Assembly: GCA_013397435.1 (NCBI GenBank) | Contig: VZRG01000783.1 | Coordinates: 262,726 to 326,725, forward strand | Length of the DNA stretch: 64,000 nucleotides | Origin: Erythrocercus mccallii | Lineage: Eukaryota > Chordata > Aves > Passeriformes > Dicruridae | Reading direction: 5' to 3' | Shown here: positions 27,801 to 42,800 of the stretch, piece by piece | Layout: each line of letters begins with the position of its first letter | How positions within the stretch are numbered: the stretch's first letter is position 1 | Translations under genes and position numbers: made by a program | Notes under the pieces: generated by a model | The model's database searches: none | What the model saw: the letters and a program-made list of their open reading frames with translations, nothing else | What the model was told of the DNA's origin: nothing

Positions 27801-30800
27801 TGCTACTTTATATCAGGGACACCACGTGAAAGGGACACATTTGCTGTTAATACCTTGGCTTGATATATCCATTTAGAAAGAAATTGGACTGTTGTTTGAA
27901 ATCCGCATTCCCTTTGATTTTTATGTTGATTGCTGCTGAGGCATTGACTGCCAGTTGAACAGGAAAGCCTGAAATTGCTGGAAACTGCAGTTCTTCAGTG
28001 GCCAAACTCATCCTTTTATTAAACTGGACCTCCTGCCCCTGTGGTGAACAAAACACAAACACAACCCAGAATTTTATTTTGTATAATAGAGTTAGCATTC
28101 AAGAATTTTTCCAGATACAACTTTTGACTGCATCTGTCTATTGTAAAAGTGTTTTTACCTGAGCTGATCTAGGACATAAAGAAGAAAGCAGCCCAAAGCC
28201 TGCCTATGGCCATGGCATGAGTCGGACACCAGTCCCATTCCAGGTAAAAAAAGAATTTGCATTTAAGCATGGATGGATTTGAATGAGAAAAGCAAGAGGT
28301 AAGAACCATTAGACATCAGAACAAGTCTTTGCCCAATGTACTGAATGCTGTTTAAACCAAATACACACTGGTGTCTTTAAGGGTTCAATTTTAGAGAAAC
28401 AACAAGTAATATTTTGTATCTTTTACATATCTGTCAGGAAGCAGTTTCTCAAGACATTAATTTCAAATAGAAAAAAGGTTCCTTTTACCTTCAGAAGTTT
28501 GACGGCCAACTCAGCCAGATTTAAGGAATAATGTTTCATTTGTTTTCTTAAGTCTTCACAATCTAAGAAGCTAAGTTCATTTCCAAATATTTTCATGCTT
28601 AGCTCACATTTCAGTGCCTCCTTTCTTACTGTTCTCTCAGTGAACTGACATGATAAAAAAAAAAAAGAAATCAAAGGGAATGGTATTATAATTTCCTTTC
28701 AAACTCACAATAAACAATTCCTCAATGCAGGCTATGCTATTAGTAAAGAAACATTTTACAAGTACTTTGGAGACCACTTAAGACCCTGGATTAGTAGCTG
28801 TTCTTTCCAGCTACACTTCAGCTCCATAGCACACAAGCTGGCTGTCACTATGAACACTGGTCATGTCCAGTCCTAAGATGACAGGCAAAGGAGAAGTATT
28901 GCAATACATACCCACAAACAGATGAAGCTTTGAAAAATACAATCTCAAAGCCTTGATTGCTAAATAAACTACTAGGAAGTAAAAATTTTACATTTTCTGT
29001 CCTTATAATTCTATGATAACACAGCAACATAACATGATAACGAGCTTACTCCTAAGAAGAAACCCTAACAAGATGAGTCCAAGAAGAGAGGTGATTTAAG
29101 AAACTAAATGAATCACACTCCCTGAGTTTTCCAGCTAATACATCAACAATTGCAGTCAATTCTCAAAGCTTTCCTGTTGTGTACCTAAAATATAGCTCTC
29201 TCCAAAAATTAGTACACTCACAAAGCCTCAATGTAACATCTAACATCAAACTGGGAAGTCAGATTGCAAACAGGACTCAGGAACTCAACATCAAGCAGCT
29301 GTTTACAGTGGCGCAGCAGTCAATAGACAGAAGGATATCAGCATAAAGGGACCAGAGCTCAAAATAATGAGAGGAAGCCCAAAACACAGGCAACATAAAG
29401 GCTAAATGTCATTGTTTTGAGACAATAAAACAATCTGAAAAAAACCTGAAGATCTGGCTCTTTGCTGCCCTGTATTTTTTGCAGCTGTTAAATTCTCTGC
29501 AAGTGAGCAGAAGAGTTACATGTGCTTTATGCAAAGGAGTCACAGTAATCCAGAGAACTTGTCCAATATGTGATGGGGCCCTGTGTTTGACTGAGAAATG
29601 TCATTAATTTTTCCAGTATCTACAGATTCAGTTACCTTTTTGACTAACTCATTCATCTTACTGTATTTTCTTCCAAGACAATTTTGGTTTGTTTTTCTCA
29701 GCTTTGGCTTGCCAGACTTGCTCCCAAGATGATCCGTGGGGCTATATCGCTTCAAAGTCGGGTTCCTCTGCTTGATTTTCTCTGCTGTTTCCACTGGGGT
29801 TTCTGACTTGTGATTTCCTTCATTAGTGTTTCCAAAAAAATAGTCACTAAAAGTAGATGATTTTGGCCCAAACCCCTTCTCTATGAGAGTTTCAGCATTC
29901 TCCAATCGTACACCAACCTAGTGAAAAGGATGCAGCAGTGTAAAGCCTAACAGTGACACATACAAGCCATAGCAGTTCTAAAGCAGAAAATGAAATATAC
30001 AACCAGATGTAACAAAAGATTAGCCAAGCAAGATCACAGTAGTCTACAAAGTCTAGCATTCTACCTCCTTCAGCATTCAATACTGCGTATTTCAGTATTA
30101 AATCTTCCCATAATAAAAATTAGATATGTAAAGCTCAGTCCAAAATAAAAATCCGTTTTGATTCAGGTACTGCAGTTCATTTACACCATGATGGGCCAGA
30201 AGGGGATACTGCTATTTTGGCTTGAAAACACTAACACACCCTTTTCATGCTCTGAAATAAGATTCTGTTTGGAAGTTTGCATAAAACATAATTACTAACA
30301 CACATAAATCCAGAATATGTGGCACTGAAAAAAATTTTTGTTCCCTTGCAAGTTTAAACTTGAGACCTGAAGGCTACATTAAATACTTTCTATCTTTCTT
30401 TCATGTGCACATTGTTACCTGGCACAGGTAAAGTTGATGAGGTCACAGGCAGGTCATTGAAACATCCCAAGCACTGGATGCTCAATGGCACTTAGAACAG
30501 TGACTTCAGCTAAGTACAAATCAGTCTATCTCTTTATTAAAGGAATGGTGTACCCAAGGCAATCCATTTTCCACTGTACATCAAGAAAAGGAATCTTACT
30601 ATCCTAAACAGGAGCTAGAGCAGTGTCTCAGGAGCACTGATTTTAATGTTTCATTTGAATCAACAAGAGCTGAGTATAAGTCACTTTCCCAGTGCATGGC
30701 ACTAGCAGAGTGACAGTGCTTTTATTTTGACTAAGCCCATTACACAGAGCACTCACCAGTCTGAGGCAACTATGCTACAGCAGTGAAAAGCACATTTTAC

Positions 30801-33800
30801 TAAAGGAACTGCAACAGGAAAACAGAAAATGCTTTGTACTTCAATATATCAAGTGTCACTTGAGTGACATTTGAGTGTCGCAATTAAAAAATCCATAAAC
30901 TTGCCTCCAGGAGATTTATAGCCTGTCCCATAAAGTGAACAGTCAAATTCGTCATGACTGATCGTGGCAGAAACGATGTTGGAGAAAAGACCACTGATGC
31001 TTCCATATTTGCACCTGCACCAGCTGCAATGGAAAATAAATGTCTATCAGCTGGAGATCAGCTGTTCTCATATATTTTTCAAAATTCATAATTCTTTGGA
31101 AAACTGTTACTCCACTCAGTAAAAAGATGGTGAATAAAACATTGTCAATAAGTGAAACTATTTAACTTTTTAATACAGCAAAGACATTACTGTAACTTCT
31201 GTTTACTGGAATTCCATATTTACTAGATATTACTGGGTTTTATCTCACTAACATCAAAAGGAAAGTATTTATAATACATGAGATACATAAATGCACTGGA
31301 GGAAATGGACAGAAAATCAAAATGTAACTTTGAAAAACATCATCTAGCATTTTCACTGAAAACAAATGAACAGATAGTAAAACAGGAAGGAACTAGTTTA
31401 ACTCTTTCCTTATAACAAGGACAGCACATGAATCAGGAGAAGAAAAAACATCTCAGTCCCCTGTTCCTGCAAAGGAAGTTAACTAAGGAAGGAATTAAAA
31501 ATTGATGTTCACAAAAATAATCTTAAATGTTCATTGGTTCTTAGTCTCCTCTCTCACAAGAGGCAAAGGTGCATGGTATCTGGTTTGCTGGAAATACATT
31601 TCATATGCTCCAATTAAGGCCAAAGCAAAGTCAAGCTTATATTTGCATATTTGGGTAGTACTTGACCATAAAAATCACAGTTCTCTGCACTTTACAATAT
31701 GTAAAGGATCAGAAAAGCCATGTGGGATATTAATAATCTGTATGCTACAAAGTATTAAGTTCTAAAACTCCACATACCTGAGTGAAAGGTGACATCGGAG
31801 TATGAGGAGTATTTCCATGTCTCCCAGTCAAAATCTTTGCTAAGGATTTCATCAGGAATAGAATCTCGAAGGTGCTCCTTCAATGGATCATCTGTCTCCA
31901 TGAGCTGAGAGAGATGACTCCAAACAAAGGAGCCCACTAAAATTAATAAAGAAAAGCATGTGGAAATCAGAAAAATTACAAGAGTCTTAAAAATGGATAC
32001 AGGAAATATTTTTATTTTTTATACCACCATTAATTCTAAGCCTGATCACAACAGAATCCATTCATTACCAGCATAATTAAAATCAGTCTGATGCACCTAC
32101 TGTAACAGCACTTTAAAGGAAAAAAAAGCACATACAATTAAACAATTGGGATTCAGAATTAGTATTCCTGCATGACACTGTGGAGTCCCAGTTTGGCCAT
32201 GTACGTGCTGTGTCATGGAGGGCAAATATTCCCCATATGTTCTGGAGTGTGGTTCCTAAATAGAGGCTTTTTTGTCTTCTAAAGACAAAAGACATTAGGC
32301 TCCAATGCTAGTTGAATGCACAGACACTGAATACTGATGTAACTGCATTTTTCACAACACAACTTTTTTTTTCAAATTTCATTTTCTGAATGTGGAACTA
32401 AAAACTAACATGTGCCCTATGCCTTCAAAAGCACTTGTTATTCAAAACTTTATTATATAAATTATTTAGTTGTCATATCAACAAAAGACAAAGGAAAGAA
32501 ATTAAGAATATTCATGAATACTGCATTAAATAGTTTGAAAGATACAACATTTTGGATGGACTTGTAGAGCTCCTTCATAAATCTGACAAATTAAATGTTC
32601 TTCATGGAGTGACCGGGAGGAGTCACTGAGGGTACACCTTGACAGGATTTTGGAGGTGGATGCAATTTCTCTCTGTCTGAACTCTGAACAGAGAGGAATG
32701 AGTGCCCTCCAAACCTCAAGCCACATCAGCAGGTGAACAAAATACTGAACCTGAACTCAAAATCACTGAGGATACACTGGTCTGAACATAATATCCTGGG
32801 AAAATGGATACCAGCTCCAAGGCAGAGCTGGCCAGGATCCAGACACAGTGCAGACAGAGCCTGTTTTCATTTCCCTGCAAACAATCTTACAGACACCATT
32901 CTCATGTTTGCTTCTTCTTGACAGTTGTAAATACAAGGGATTAGTCTAGAGGTATCTTTCACTGAATTCGGTGAAACCATTTTAGAATATTGCAACATTT
33001 TTTTCTGCCACTTGCTTCTTTCTCAACAAAATGCAATTTGCCATCATCCATTCGTATTTCTAATGCACTGACCATCAAAGTTCTTCCATACATCCTCCTC
33101 AGAAGCCTTCAGTGGATGACATGCTGCCAGCAGAAGGAACTAATTCTATGAAAAGTCTGTCCTTACTGACTATTACTAAACTAACACTATCACACTTTCA
33201 ATATAAAATGTCACAATCATATAAACATCTAGAAACAATCTACAAAGCATTGAGATTAAATAAAAATTGACATAGATTGGTTCCATTACACCTGCAAAGT
33301 AAATATCACATAGAAGTATCAATCAGGAACATGTAAGCCTTAAGGAGATGCTTGGCTGACCTTGGCTGGATGTTTCTTTCAGTAAAGTCTTTTGTACTTG
33401 TTTAAATAACTCTTCATGTGGACATTTCATTGCTATATAATAAGCAGCAATTCTTATTTCCACATCTTCGCTGGTTGCTTGATACAATGGAACTAATATA
33501 GCATTCTAAGAGAAAAACACAAGATAAAGACAATTGCAATTCACTCCCCTGGAGCGCAATTTCAGTCCTGGTGGGCTTTTTGTTCTCAAAGAGCTATTGT
33601 TATATTTATAGCTATTGCCTTATACCTGACAAAGTCCCTTTGTGTAACATGGACACATATGTATGTACATATTCTCTGTACTACGTTATCCACAAATTTC
33701 TTGAGCAAACTGTCATTATGTCCTTGAATCCTATACAGACAAATCTATCCAGGACTCGGCAAGACAGAGCCTCCCTTGCCAGCACAACTGTTAGGGTTGG

Positions 33801-36800
33801 TTTTATTCCACCACAGGGGAGACCCATCTGTTGTATTTCTCATGTGCCACAGCCAATACACAGACAACAATGGCAATGGTTTTGTTCACAAGCTACTAAG
33901 ATCATTACTTTTGGTATCAATCAAAGAGCATGCCAGCAACAAATGTATTCTGTTCAATATTTCCCCAGTATAAACCACGACAGCTTTTTTCATGAACTGC
34001 CAGGAATTAAGAAACCGGTGACTGATACTACTAACATTTTTATTAGCATTTAACAGCCCCGCCCACCCAGTTCAGCAGTTCATTTGTTAGACACATACAT
34101 AGACTTGATACTTTGAACATGTCTAATGAGCAGCACCAAGCTTCATAGCTACAGAAAAAGTGAATTACACCAATCCATGCTGAAATTAAATTTTAAAAAG
34201 CTATAGAAAGGTGCTTCTCCAAGTGCAAGTTCACATGGAGCTTCTTGTTCTTCTGGAGCAGGACTGTCAGCTTTGCCCAGGCCAACGCTCCTGGCTTTGC
34301 CATTCTTCTAAGTATCAAGGTATTAGAGATAAACAAGTTTTGAACTTTCTTCCATTAAACCACTTAACAAAATATTCTAACTATGGCAGTGTATTGCAAA
34401 TCACAACAAGCTTCTCACGTTAATAGTTGTCCCAAACACTGCCTCAGTCACTGGATGTGTCCCGTCAACTGCAGCAAAGCTTACTATACGTTTGCTCATC
34501 TGGATAGTTCTACCCTCTCCTCCAATAGCAGAGGGGCTCTGCTGGAACATGTCTACACTTGTTCCTTATCTGCTTGTGTGCTCTGTAACTATTCCAACAG
34601 GTCCCAAATCTGTGGCAGTGGCAGGAAGCCAGCAGTCAGCTGTGGCAGTCAGTGACTCACCCTGACAGAGCAGGGAATGCGCCGGAAGGCCTGGACAGCA
34701 GCAAGGCGGATCTCCATGGGATGGCTCTTCAGGGCAGCGCAGGAGCTCAAGGCAGGGGCCAGCGGAGCCGCCGCCAGGCCCGCATTTCCGATGGCTTTCA
34801 ACACCAGCTGCACCTGTAAATGCAAAGCAAGCTAGAACAGAAAGCTCTCCAAGTGCTGGCAGCTGTACATTGAATTGCATGGCACTAACATTTTCTCTGC
34901 AAAACTCTGTTTAAAATGACTACTAGTGATTTGGGGAGTTTGCTGCAGCAACTATTGTATCTATATCCTGGCTTTACTGGGAGGACAAGACACATATGGA
35001 CCACTGTTCTATTCTAATGCCATGTGGCACTTGTAAGTAGAACCTGCCTTAGACCGGGGGGAATACAAAAACCTTTTTTAAAGCCTGCATTGCAACAGAA
35101 GAACAAAAGTCACAAATTTTATGCACTGGAAAAGTTCTTCAAGTAATTTGATATTTTGTTCCTTTTGATCACAGATATTTTGACATTTTAGTGATTCAAC
35201 ATAGAGTTCTGGATACAATAACTAAAATAAAATAATAATTTGTCAACAAATAGGTGTTTTCATACTGCTCAATAGTATGAAATTTGCTTCATCAGGAAAC
35301 CCAAAGCTTTTCTTTATTTCCAGACACAACAACACCCATACTGACAGTTCCTACTTGTTGGATTACAAAATTTTATCAGCTCATTCTAGCAAGGAATATT
35401 CATTTATGAAGCTTGTATTCATGGCTGCCTGGAAATCCAATGAATACCATTTTCATCAAACAAGTTCTAGACCATAAAGGGAACAGAAAAGTAAAGCACA
35501 ATATCATGTGCCTCTGCATAACCAATACCTTGCTGAGATGTTTTGAATCTTGCACAGTACAGTTTCCTCCCAAAAATTTCCCAAGAGTCCTCATCACACT
35601 CTGCACAGCAGGTACAATATCACAGGAGCTCTGAGCCAAACAAAATCTATGTATGAGAGCAGTTACTCCCAAGAAGCTGCTCTGGCTTGCTCTGGGTGAC
35701 TTCAGCAAAGGCTGTATACAACCACAGAAAGAATAACGTGTTTCAGTAAAGTCATGAGAGTGACTATTGTAACATAACACAGATTATACATGTATCAAAA
35801 TATTTACATATGAAAATTCAATCTCAACAAAATTACCTGGACAGAGCTTTGTATAAATCTGTGAAAAACACTGTTACTGTAAAACACAAACACTATGAGC
35901 CACCTAGATCCATTACAAATTAAAAAACAAAAGGCAACATCCACTCACAGCAAGAGATTCAATCATGCCCGAAGTGGGATTAGGAATAAATGTAAATGAC
36001 CAGAAGAAATATTCTACTTTGTCTTCCTCAACTTCTCCAGAAGCTATGAGGTCTTTCATTAGGACAACACATGCCTCTGTGGCACAAGATGGGAGAGCAT
36101 CTATTAATGGTTGCCTGTAACACAAGAAAAAAGTCAGGAAGTCTAAAATGACCAAAATACTCAAGAATCACATAACAAGTACATTGAGACTAAGCTTCTT
36201 TCAAAGTAAATAAAAAATTGCTAGTGGCCTAGCAAATGCCAGAGTCTACAGAAATCAATATTATCTTTTGGTTTAGTGGCCTTATAGAAATACGTTCCAG
36301 CCAGAATGTGATGGAAGTGCAGTGGTGTTTCAAGAACAGTATCTAACCAAATTTTCAAGAAAATATTCAGTTGCTTTCTCTGAATTAAGCCATATTGTAT
36401 CCCAGGTCTGACTTCTAAAGACTGAGGTACCTTAATGCACTGATTTTTTTATTAAGGCATTTTTTCCTTTCATTTCACCTGCAACATCAGTAACAAAATT
36501 ACAGAAACAAAATCTGCAATACAAATTATTCCTTTAAAATGCTCCAAATTTAAATCCAACATTTGGACACTGATTTAAAACATTTCTTTCCTGTATATTT
36601 TTTAAATGCAATTACTAAAGGAGACTTACCAATTGTCTCTGCACTTAAATGATGATCTTTGCCATAGTGCTCTTAAGGCCTCAAGAGACAGATGTCGAAG
36701 TTCAAACACAAGAGTCATGAAGAGATCTGCAGTCTGTAATTGCACAACCACAGCTGTAATATTCCTGCTGTGCAGAAACCAGCTTCAGAAAACAGAGCAC

Positions 36801-39800
36801 AAGAGGTTATGCTGGCATTGCCACTGATTTACAACAAAACCTGAGAGCAAACCCTCCTTTCTTCCCTGTGTCCCTATGTTCCTTCCTCATTTGTTTTTCT
36901 CTCTAAACATGTACAGAGAAGGACTTTTGCTCTGGATGTCAGTTAGTCCCTCAGACAACAGTTCTCAGTGACCACCAGGCACACCACTGGCATACAAATG
37001 AATAATAAATCAAAATGCAACAGTGTGTTTACAATCCAGAAGAGAAAGTCATAATCTTCTCTGAGTTTGTATAGCAAGATCCTGATTTATGACCAAACTG
37101 CTGACATAGCTTTGATACAAATGAAGCAATGTTCAAGTTAACTGTATATTAATCTTAGATTTATGTGAAAGATCATTTAACTGAGGTTTGGGCAACACTT
37201 AGAAGCTTCACTTGAGAACCTTTGGGCTCTTAGAAATTATTCCATCTTACTGTGGAAAAGCCCAGGCAGAACTGCCCTTACCTCTCTCTGCAGGCAGCAC
37301 AGGACTAGCTGGAAACACAGAGGCAGAAGAGCTTTTTTCTTACTAAGAGGAATTGCTGCATCACATAGCATCTATTTTACCTGGCAATTTAAAGGCTAAA
37401 TAGCACATGGATATATTCCTCTCAGACCTGATGCAAAGTTCAAGAAAGAAGATTGGTCTCATTACCTGAAAAATCAGCAGAATGTTCAATACAGTATCTT
37501 GTATGCTCATGTTAATTGAACTTTATAATGTGTAAGTTTTAAACATGATCCATGTCAGATTCACTACAATGCTTTATTCACCTCAGATGTGAAAGGCTTA
37601 GACATAGGACTAAATTTCTGGTTCCAAAGAAAACATTTTTCTTCATGTACAAATCATACAAACAAACTGTAATTATACTATGTCGCATTTCCAAAGGTTT
37701 GGGGACAGATCTGCTTTGACTTCCTGACCTTCCTTCCAGGAGCTACTCCCTAAAACAATGAAAACATTGAATAACCCAGTGCCAGCATTCAATTTTAATT
37801 TAAGACGGCCAATCATTTTCAGTAAAAGAAGCTGTCTTTCAGTAAAAAGTCTGAGTAATTTCTTACTGTTTTGTTTGATAGGCTGAGGGAGTAATTTTTC
37901 AGATCCAATATAGATATACTTTATGTTTTTATTCTCTTTGGATTTATAGTCTTCTTAGAAACAATATATAATTTCATCAAATTAAATTTGTTCTCATATG
38001 TGAAGCCCTATCTATTTATTAATTCTGTTAACATTTATAATTCCATACCTAAAATTCAGATAGATCCAAATGCATTCCATTCCATTCTATTCCATTCCAT
38101 CCCATCATTACCACTAAGGTCTATTTTAAAAAGAAATTACAAGCCTTGACACTATGGAGTTAGTGAAACAGATTACATTTTATGCTCTATAAAATATTCA
38201 GAGAACTGTGCTTTATATAATTTCTTGTAAGCATTTCTAAAGCATGAGACTTATGTGCATTTCTCCACAGGCAAACCCACTTGGAGACTGGAGACTCTCA
38301 CAGATCTCATCACAAGGAGCTGTGTGTGCAGCTGCTGCTGAGCCCAGGTGCCCCATCAGCTGGAGCTGCAGCACAGGTCAAGATAAACCTGCCAGACTGA
38401 CGTACTTTCAGTTGATACAATTTTAGAAAGTAAACTGTCTTCATTCTGCTTCATACCTACTGACTAGACAAGCTCTTATCTAATAACTCCATGCAAAATT
38501 TTGCACAGAAGCAGTTATTTTTATTTTCTAATAATAAAGCTTTAGAATGAACTGTCTGACTAGGTGGGCTGTTTTCATTTTTAAGGTTGGCTGCACTGAA
38601 ATTGAGCTGTCATTGCAAATTCCTCTATTTGTAGTATCATAATAACAAACGATGTTCAAATCTGACTCCCATTCCATCCTCTGAAAGAAATATAAGAAAG
38701 CCTGGCTTTTATTCTACACAGATGCTTGTTTTTCCTTCTACCTGCAGACCTGACATATTTTTTTGAAAAGAAACTAGGTAAAAGCAAGCAATTTGAATGC
38801 CTTACAAGAAAAAAAAACACAAAACAAACAAACAAAATAAAACAAAAAGAACATGCCCTGAAAGTAAATTTTTTTAGGTCAGACTGGGGTCCAGGAGCAA
38901 GGCAAACAAATGTGACATATTCTTGCCCACCTTGCTCAGTGCATACACAGCCACATTCACCAGATTCACTGATCAAGCACAAAAACCCAGCCAGTCACTG
39001 GAAATGCATCATCAGAAGTGTGACAGGCTTCTCTCCAGTCTCTCTCAAGAGAGGGTCCCTTCTCCCCATCCCTTTTTCCATTCTTTGTCAGTAGGCAGCT
39101 TGTTCACTTAATGGTCCATTAGCTAATCTACATCCACATTGAAATTCAATCTTGTCTCATAATAGCATTAAAAAATTAAACAACAACTTTGCTTCCTTGG
39201 AAATGACACCATCTCCACCTCCATTTTCTCATCCCTTCACTGTTTTCCCCAAAGTTGGAGATTTTCCCTTCCATTTATTCTTGGTTTTGTGTCCTGAAAG
39301 AAATGCATAATCTCACCTCATTCAGAGTCAAACAATAAAGGGACAAACAAGCTCTACATGCATAACAGTGCAGCTGTCTCCCAAGCAACGCTGTGGGCAT
39401 TCCCATAACTTCTTTCTTGCCCAAAGGACATTTTATTGGTTGAAATGAGGGATGATAAAGATTCTCTTTGAAATGTCTTGTCACACAGAAAGAACACCCT
39501 GAAACAGTGAAAATGGTTGACAACCAATCAAACCCTGTGCTGGGACAGGCGCATGATGAATAATTCACCTCTCTTTTAGGCAGTGGCACAGACAGTAGCC
39601 ACTTGTGCTAATCTTAGTGATTTAAAAAACAAATTTCCCACACATGAAGCCAGTAGGCCTCTGTGGAGGCAGAAGTGACATCCCACTGTTACTGGGAGAA
39701 ATCATCTACCATTCTTTCAAAGACACTGAATTAAGAGTGTTTCATAGAAGGTAGGATTTAGAGAAACTTTCTCAGGTCCGCTGCAGTAATTTTTTCTTCA

Positions 39801-42800
39801 ACATTTTCCAGGCAGTATATGACCCTCTAGTCTGTGCCTAAATGCCATTTCATACTGCTGTAACACTGGCAACCACACGGAGTTAAGTATTATCCAGCCC
39901 CAAGAGGCTGCTTTTGTTCTATATTAGCACCAACCATTATTATATGGCTCTCTTAGCCCTCCTTAGCCCCCAGTCTCCATAGCATGCAGCGAGAAGAGAT
40001 GGCAGACCTGCTTATAACTCAGAGATAGAAGTCTATCCTAAATGTTGCAACACCCACAAGACCACCTGCTGCTTTCTGCTCAACCCCATGCCCAGGTTTT
40101 GTCAGGCTGTCATACCAGGGCAGACTATGATCACCATTTGAGAGGCTGGGAGTAAGGTCTGGGGCTGGAATTTACCTGACTGAAGCTGCTGGCTTTAGCA
40201 GCTGTGACTTCTCCTGCTCCACCCTGTGCCTTCCCCTGAAGTCTCACACAGAAAACACAAACATTGACCTGTGCTCATGAATCACAGGTAGTACCAAGAG
40301 GAAGGTGACCACACCCAGGATATCACTGCAGAGCTGCAATCCAGCACTGCACCTTTCTCCAGTCCCCATAAACCCTCTCCTCCATCCCTCAGTATCTTTG
40401 TCCAGCCCAGGGGAAAGACAGGCAGTGCTTCTGTTCTTTGACATGAGACTTAATCTAAACAAAGGAAGGTGAGTGCCTTCCATGCTGGATCTGAAACTTT
40501 CTGTTAATATCACTTGTACCTCTGTGCACTTACAGGAGAGATCTCACAGGAAATAACCCTGCCCCAAAGTACAAACAATCTAACAAGACAAGAACCTCAG
40601 AGGACAGGGAATATATCAGGACTAAACTCATCAGTGGCAAATTCACAGAGGCACCAATTGCCCTGTTTAGTGCCTTTCCCATTAGACCATCCTTGCTTTC
40701 TAGTAATATCCCGACCAAAAATGAGTTAAAGAGTGTTTTCTTCTGTTTTTACATTTACTTTTTTTTCCTTTATTTTTTTCTGTAGGAAATTCACTACTAG
40801 CAAGAACCACTCTGTTTGAAGGATAATGGGATATGAGGTGTCCTCTGTTTGCCCTTAGCTGAACCTTGATTAAGCATTATCATCTGTTGACCCTTCAGTA
40901 TTGTACATAACAGGTGTTCTTTATAACCTAACAGGTGTTCTTGATAATCTCTGAATTTCAGAGATAGGGATCTTAATTTCAAACACAGTGACAATTACTC
41001 ACTAATTCAGCTGCTGCCAGTATCAACAAAAAATACAAGACCCAAGTGAGCTAAGGAGACAGGCAGACCCTTATCTAGAATGATGGTCATCATAAAAAAT
41101 ACATAAGCCACTGCCTGTTCCACGTGGCCAGAAGATTCCATCCTATCTTAGCAGCATTCACCAATGAAAATGGTCTAGGGGGCTGAGATTGCCTCTGGAC
41201 CCAAGCAGCATTCCCAGAAAATGCGATGGTTCTTAGCAGAGTTCAAGAAAAGCACAAGGAACCTACCAGCCAAGAGCCAGGGGAAAGGGCTTCATGTGCA
41301 AACTGTTTTGAGGGCATGAGGCAATATAAGGATGGCAGAACTCCTATGAAGATGGAGACAACAGCAGTACCAGGGGTAGTATTGCACACTAAAGCTATAA
41401 AAGATGTGTTTTACAATAAGGTATCAAAACTGCCAGTGACAGATACTTTTTATGTTTCTGGGTTTTTGGAGAGAAACAAAATTTCAGGACATTTTCTTTC
41501 AGATTAATTTCGAATATAGTTCAAAATAGCTTTTGCTGAATATTCAGGGGGCTACAGGATGTTTTAACTCCTCAATGTGATTTACTTTTTATATAAAAAA
41601 AATACATTTCAAATCATTTTCTCTTTCTCTAATTCCGCATTTAAAACTGTCCAAAATAATGGAAGGCTTCAGTATTTCAAAACTGCTGCTCTCCTGGTCG
41701 CCTCTTATTTGTGTAGGACAATTCTCAGCCCACGAAGAGGCTCCCAAGGAAGCAGAGGCTGTGTGTACAGCTTACCTCATAACTTGCACTGTGAGCTAAG
41801 CAAAGTTTCCACACCAGGTCAGTCACTTCTGCCCCAGTGACCTCTCTCTTAGTTACCTCCCTTTCATAGAGAATGTTGGTCACATACAGATCCTCAGAGT
41901 CCCCTGGAAAAAGCAACATAAAGGAAAAATCACATCTATGGTGTTTGCTGGCCATTTGCTATTATTAACCCTATATGCAAGGGGAAAGTTTCTCTTGGAG
42001 CCTTTATTTCTACCTGTAAGAGTCTCTCTAGGCTCAGTGCAGCTAAAGGATGAATATGAATGCCTGCAGTCAGTTTGAATTTGAGAATATAACAGAATAA
42101 AGACAAGTGTGACCCAAAAGAAAGAGTCAGAGAAACAAGACAAAGATACATATGAAAAAAGCCCTGTTTTCCATCCATACATCTCTTAGTATGGCCCTGC
42201 TACTTTACATTCATCCCCTTCTCCAATGTCATCTAATCAGCCCAGCCTGTAAAACACCCACTTTAAAGCAATTTAATATATTAAAGGTGAAAATCATGGA
42301 TGCAAAGAGTTCTCACAGACAAGACAAAGCCACAATATTTTTCTAGGAAATAAATTTACTTTACTTTAGCAGAAATATAGTTACCTTTATTGTAGAGTGT
42401 CTCTGTTTCCACTTGCACGAGTCTGAGTGCAGCCTGTGTCTGTGTCTCTGCCCCGCTGCCCTGCTGAGGGAACAGCGTCACGCGGTCAGACTCGGTACAT
42501 TTGGCCTCCTCCAGGACCCCATCCTTAATGCTCTGGACACATTCCAGCTGGGAGGAGAGGATCTGCTGTTCAGACTGAAAAGAACAGATACTTCAGGAAG
42601 ATTCTTGATGACCTGTGTCAGCCTGCCCAATCCTTCCTCTCCCAGCTTCACAGAGGATTCCAGTTGTGGGATAAGTCTCTTGTCTACACCTCTGACAGTG
42701 CCCAGCCTGTGGAGGTTAATGCATTCCTTATTTTAGTCTAGTTTTTTATCACTGAATAAACAACTGCTAGCATCAAATGGTGATGGCCATTTCAGTTCAC

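Larger units (their letters stand above)
36734..41775. other. Intron 7, the longest intron (5042 bp)
   Basis: No exon fits here: exons 7 and 8 join in phase 0 and the protein reads continuously against the family. It holds an ATTCC-type microsatellite, an A-rich tract and otherwise unremarkable AT-rich sequence. Confidence 0.75.

Noticed and set aside
33571..34053. 160-codon plus-strand frame
   Set aside because: It is inside LLTP intron 11, opposite to the gene, and has no recognisable domain or repeat match; it is probably chance.
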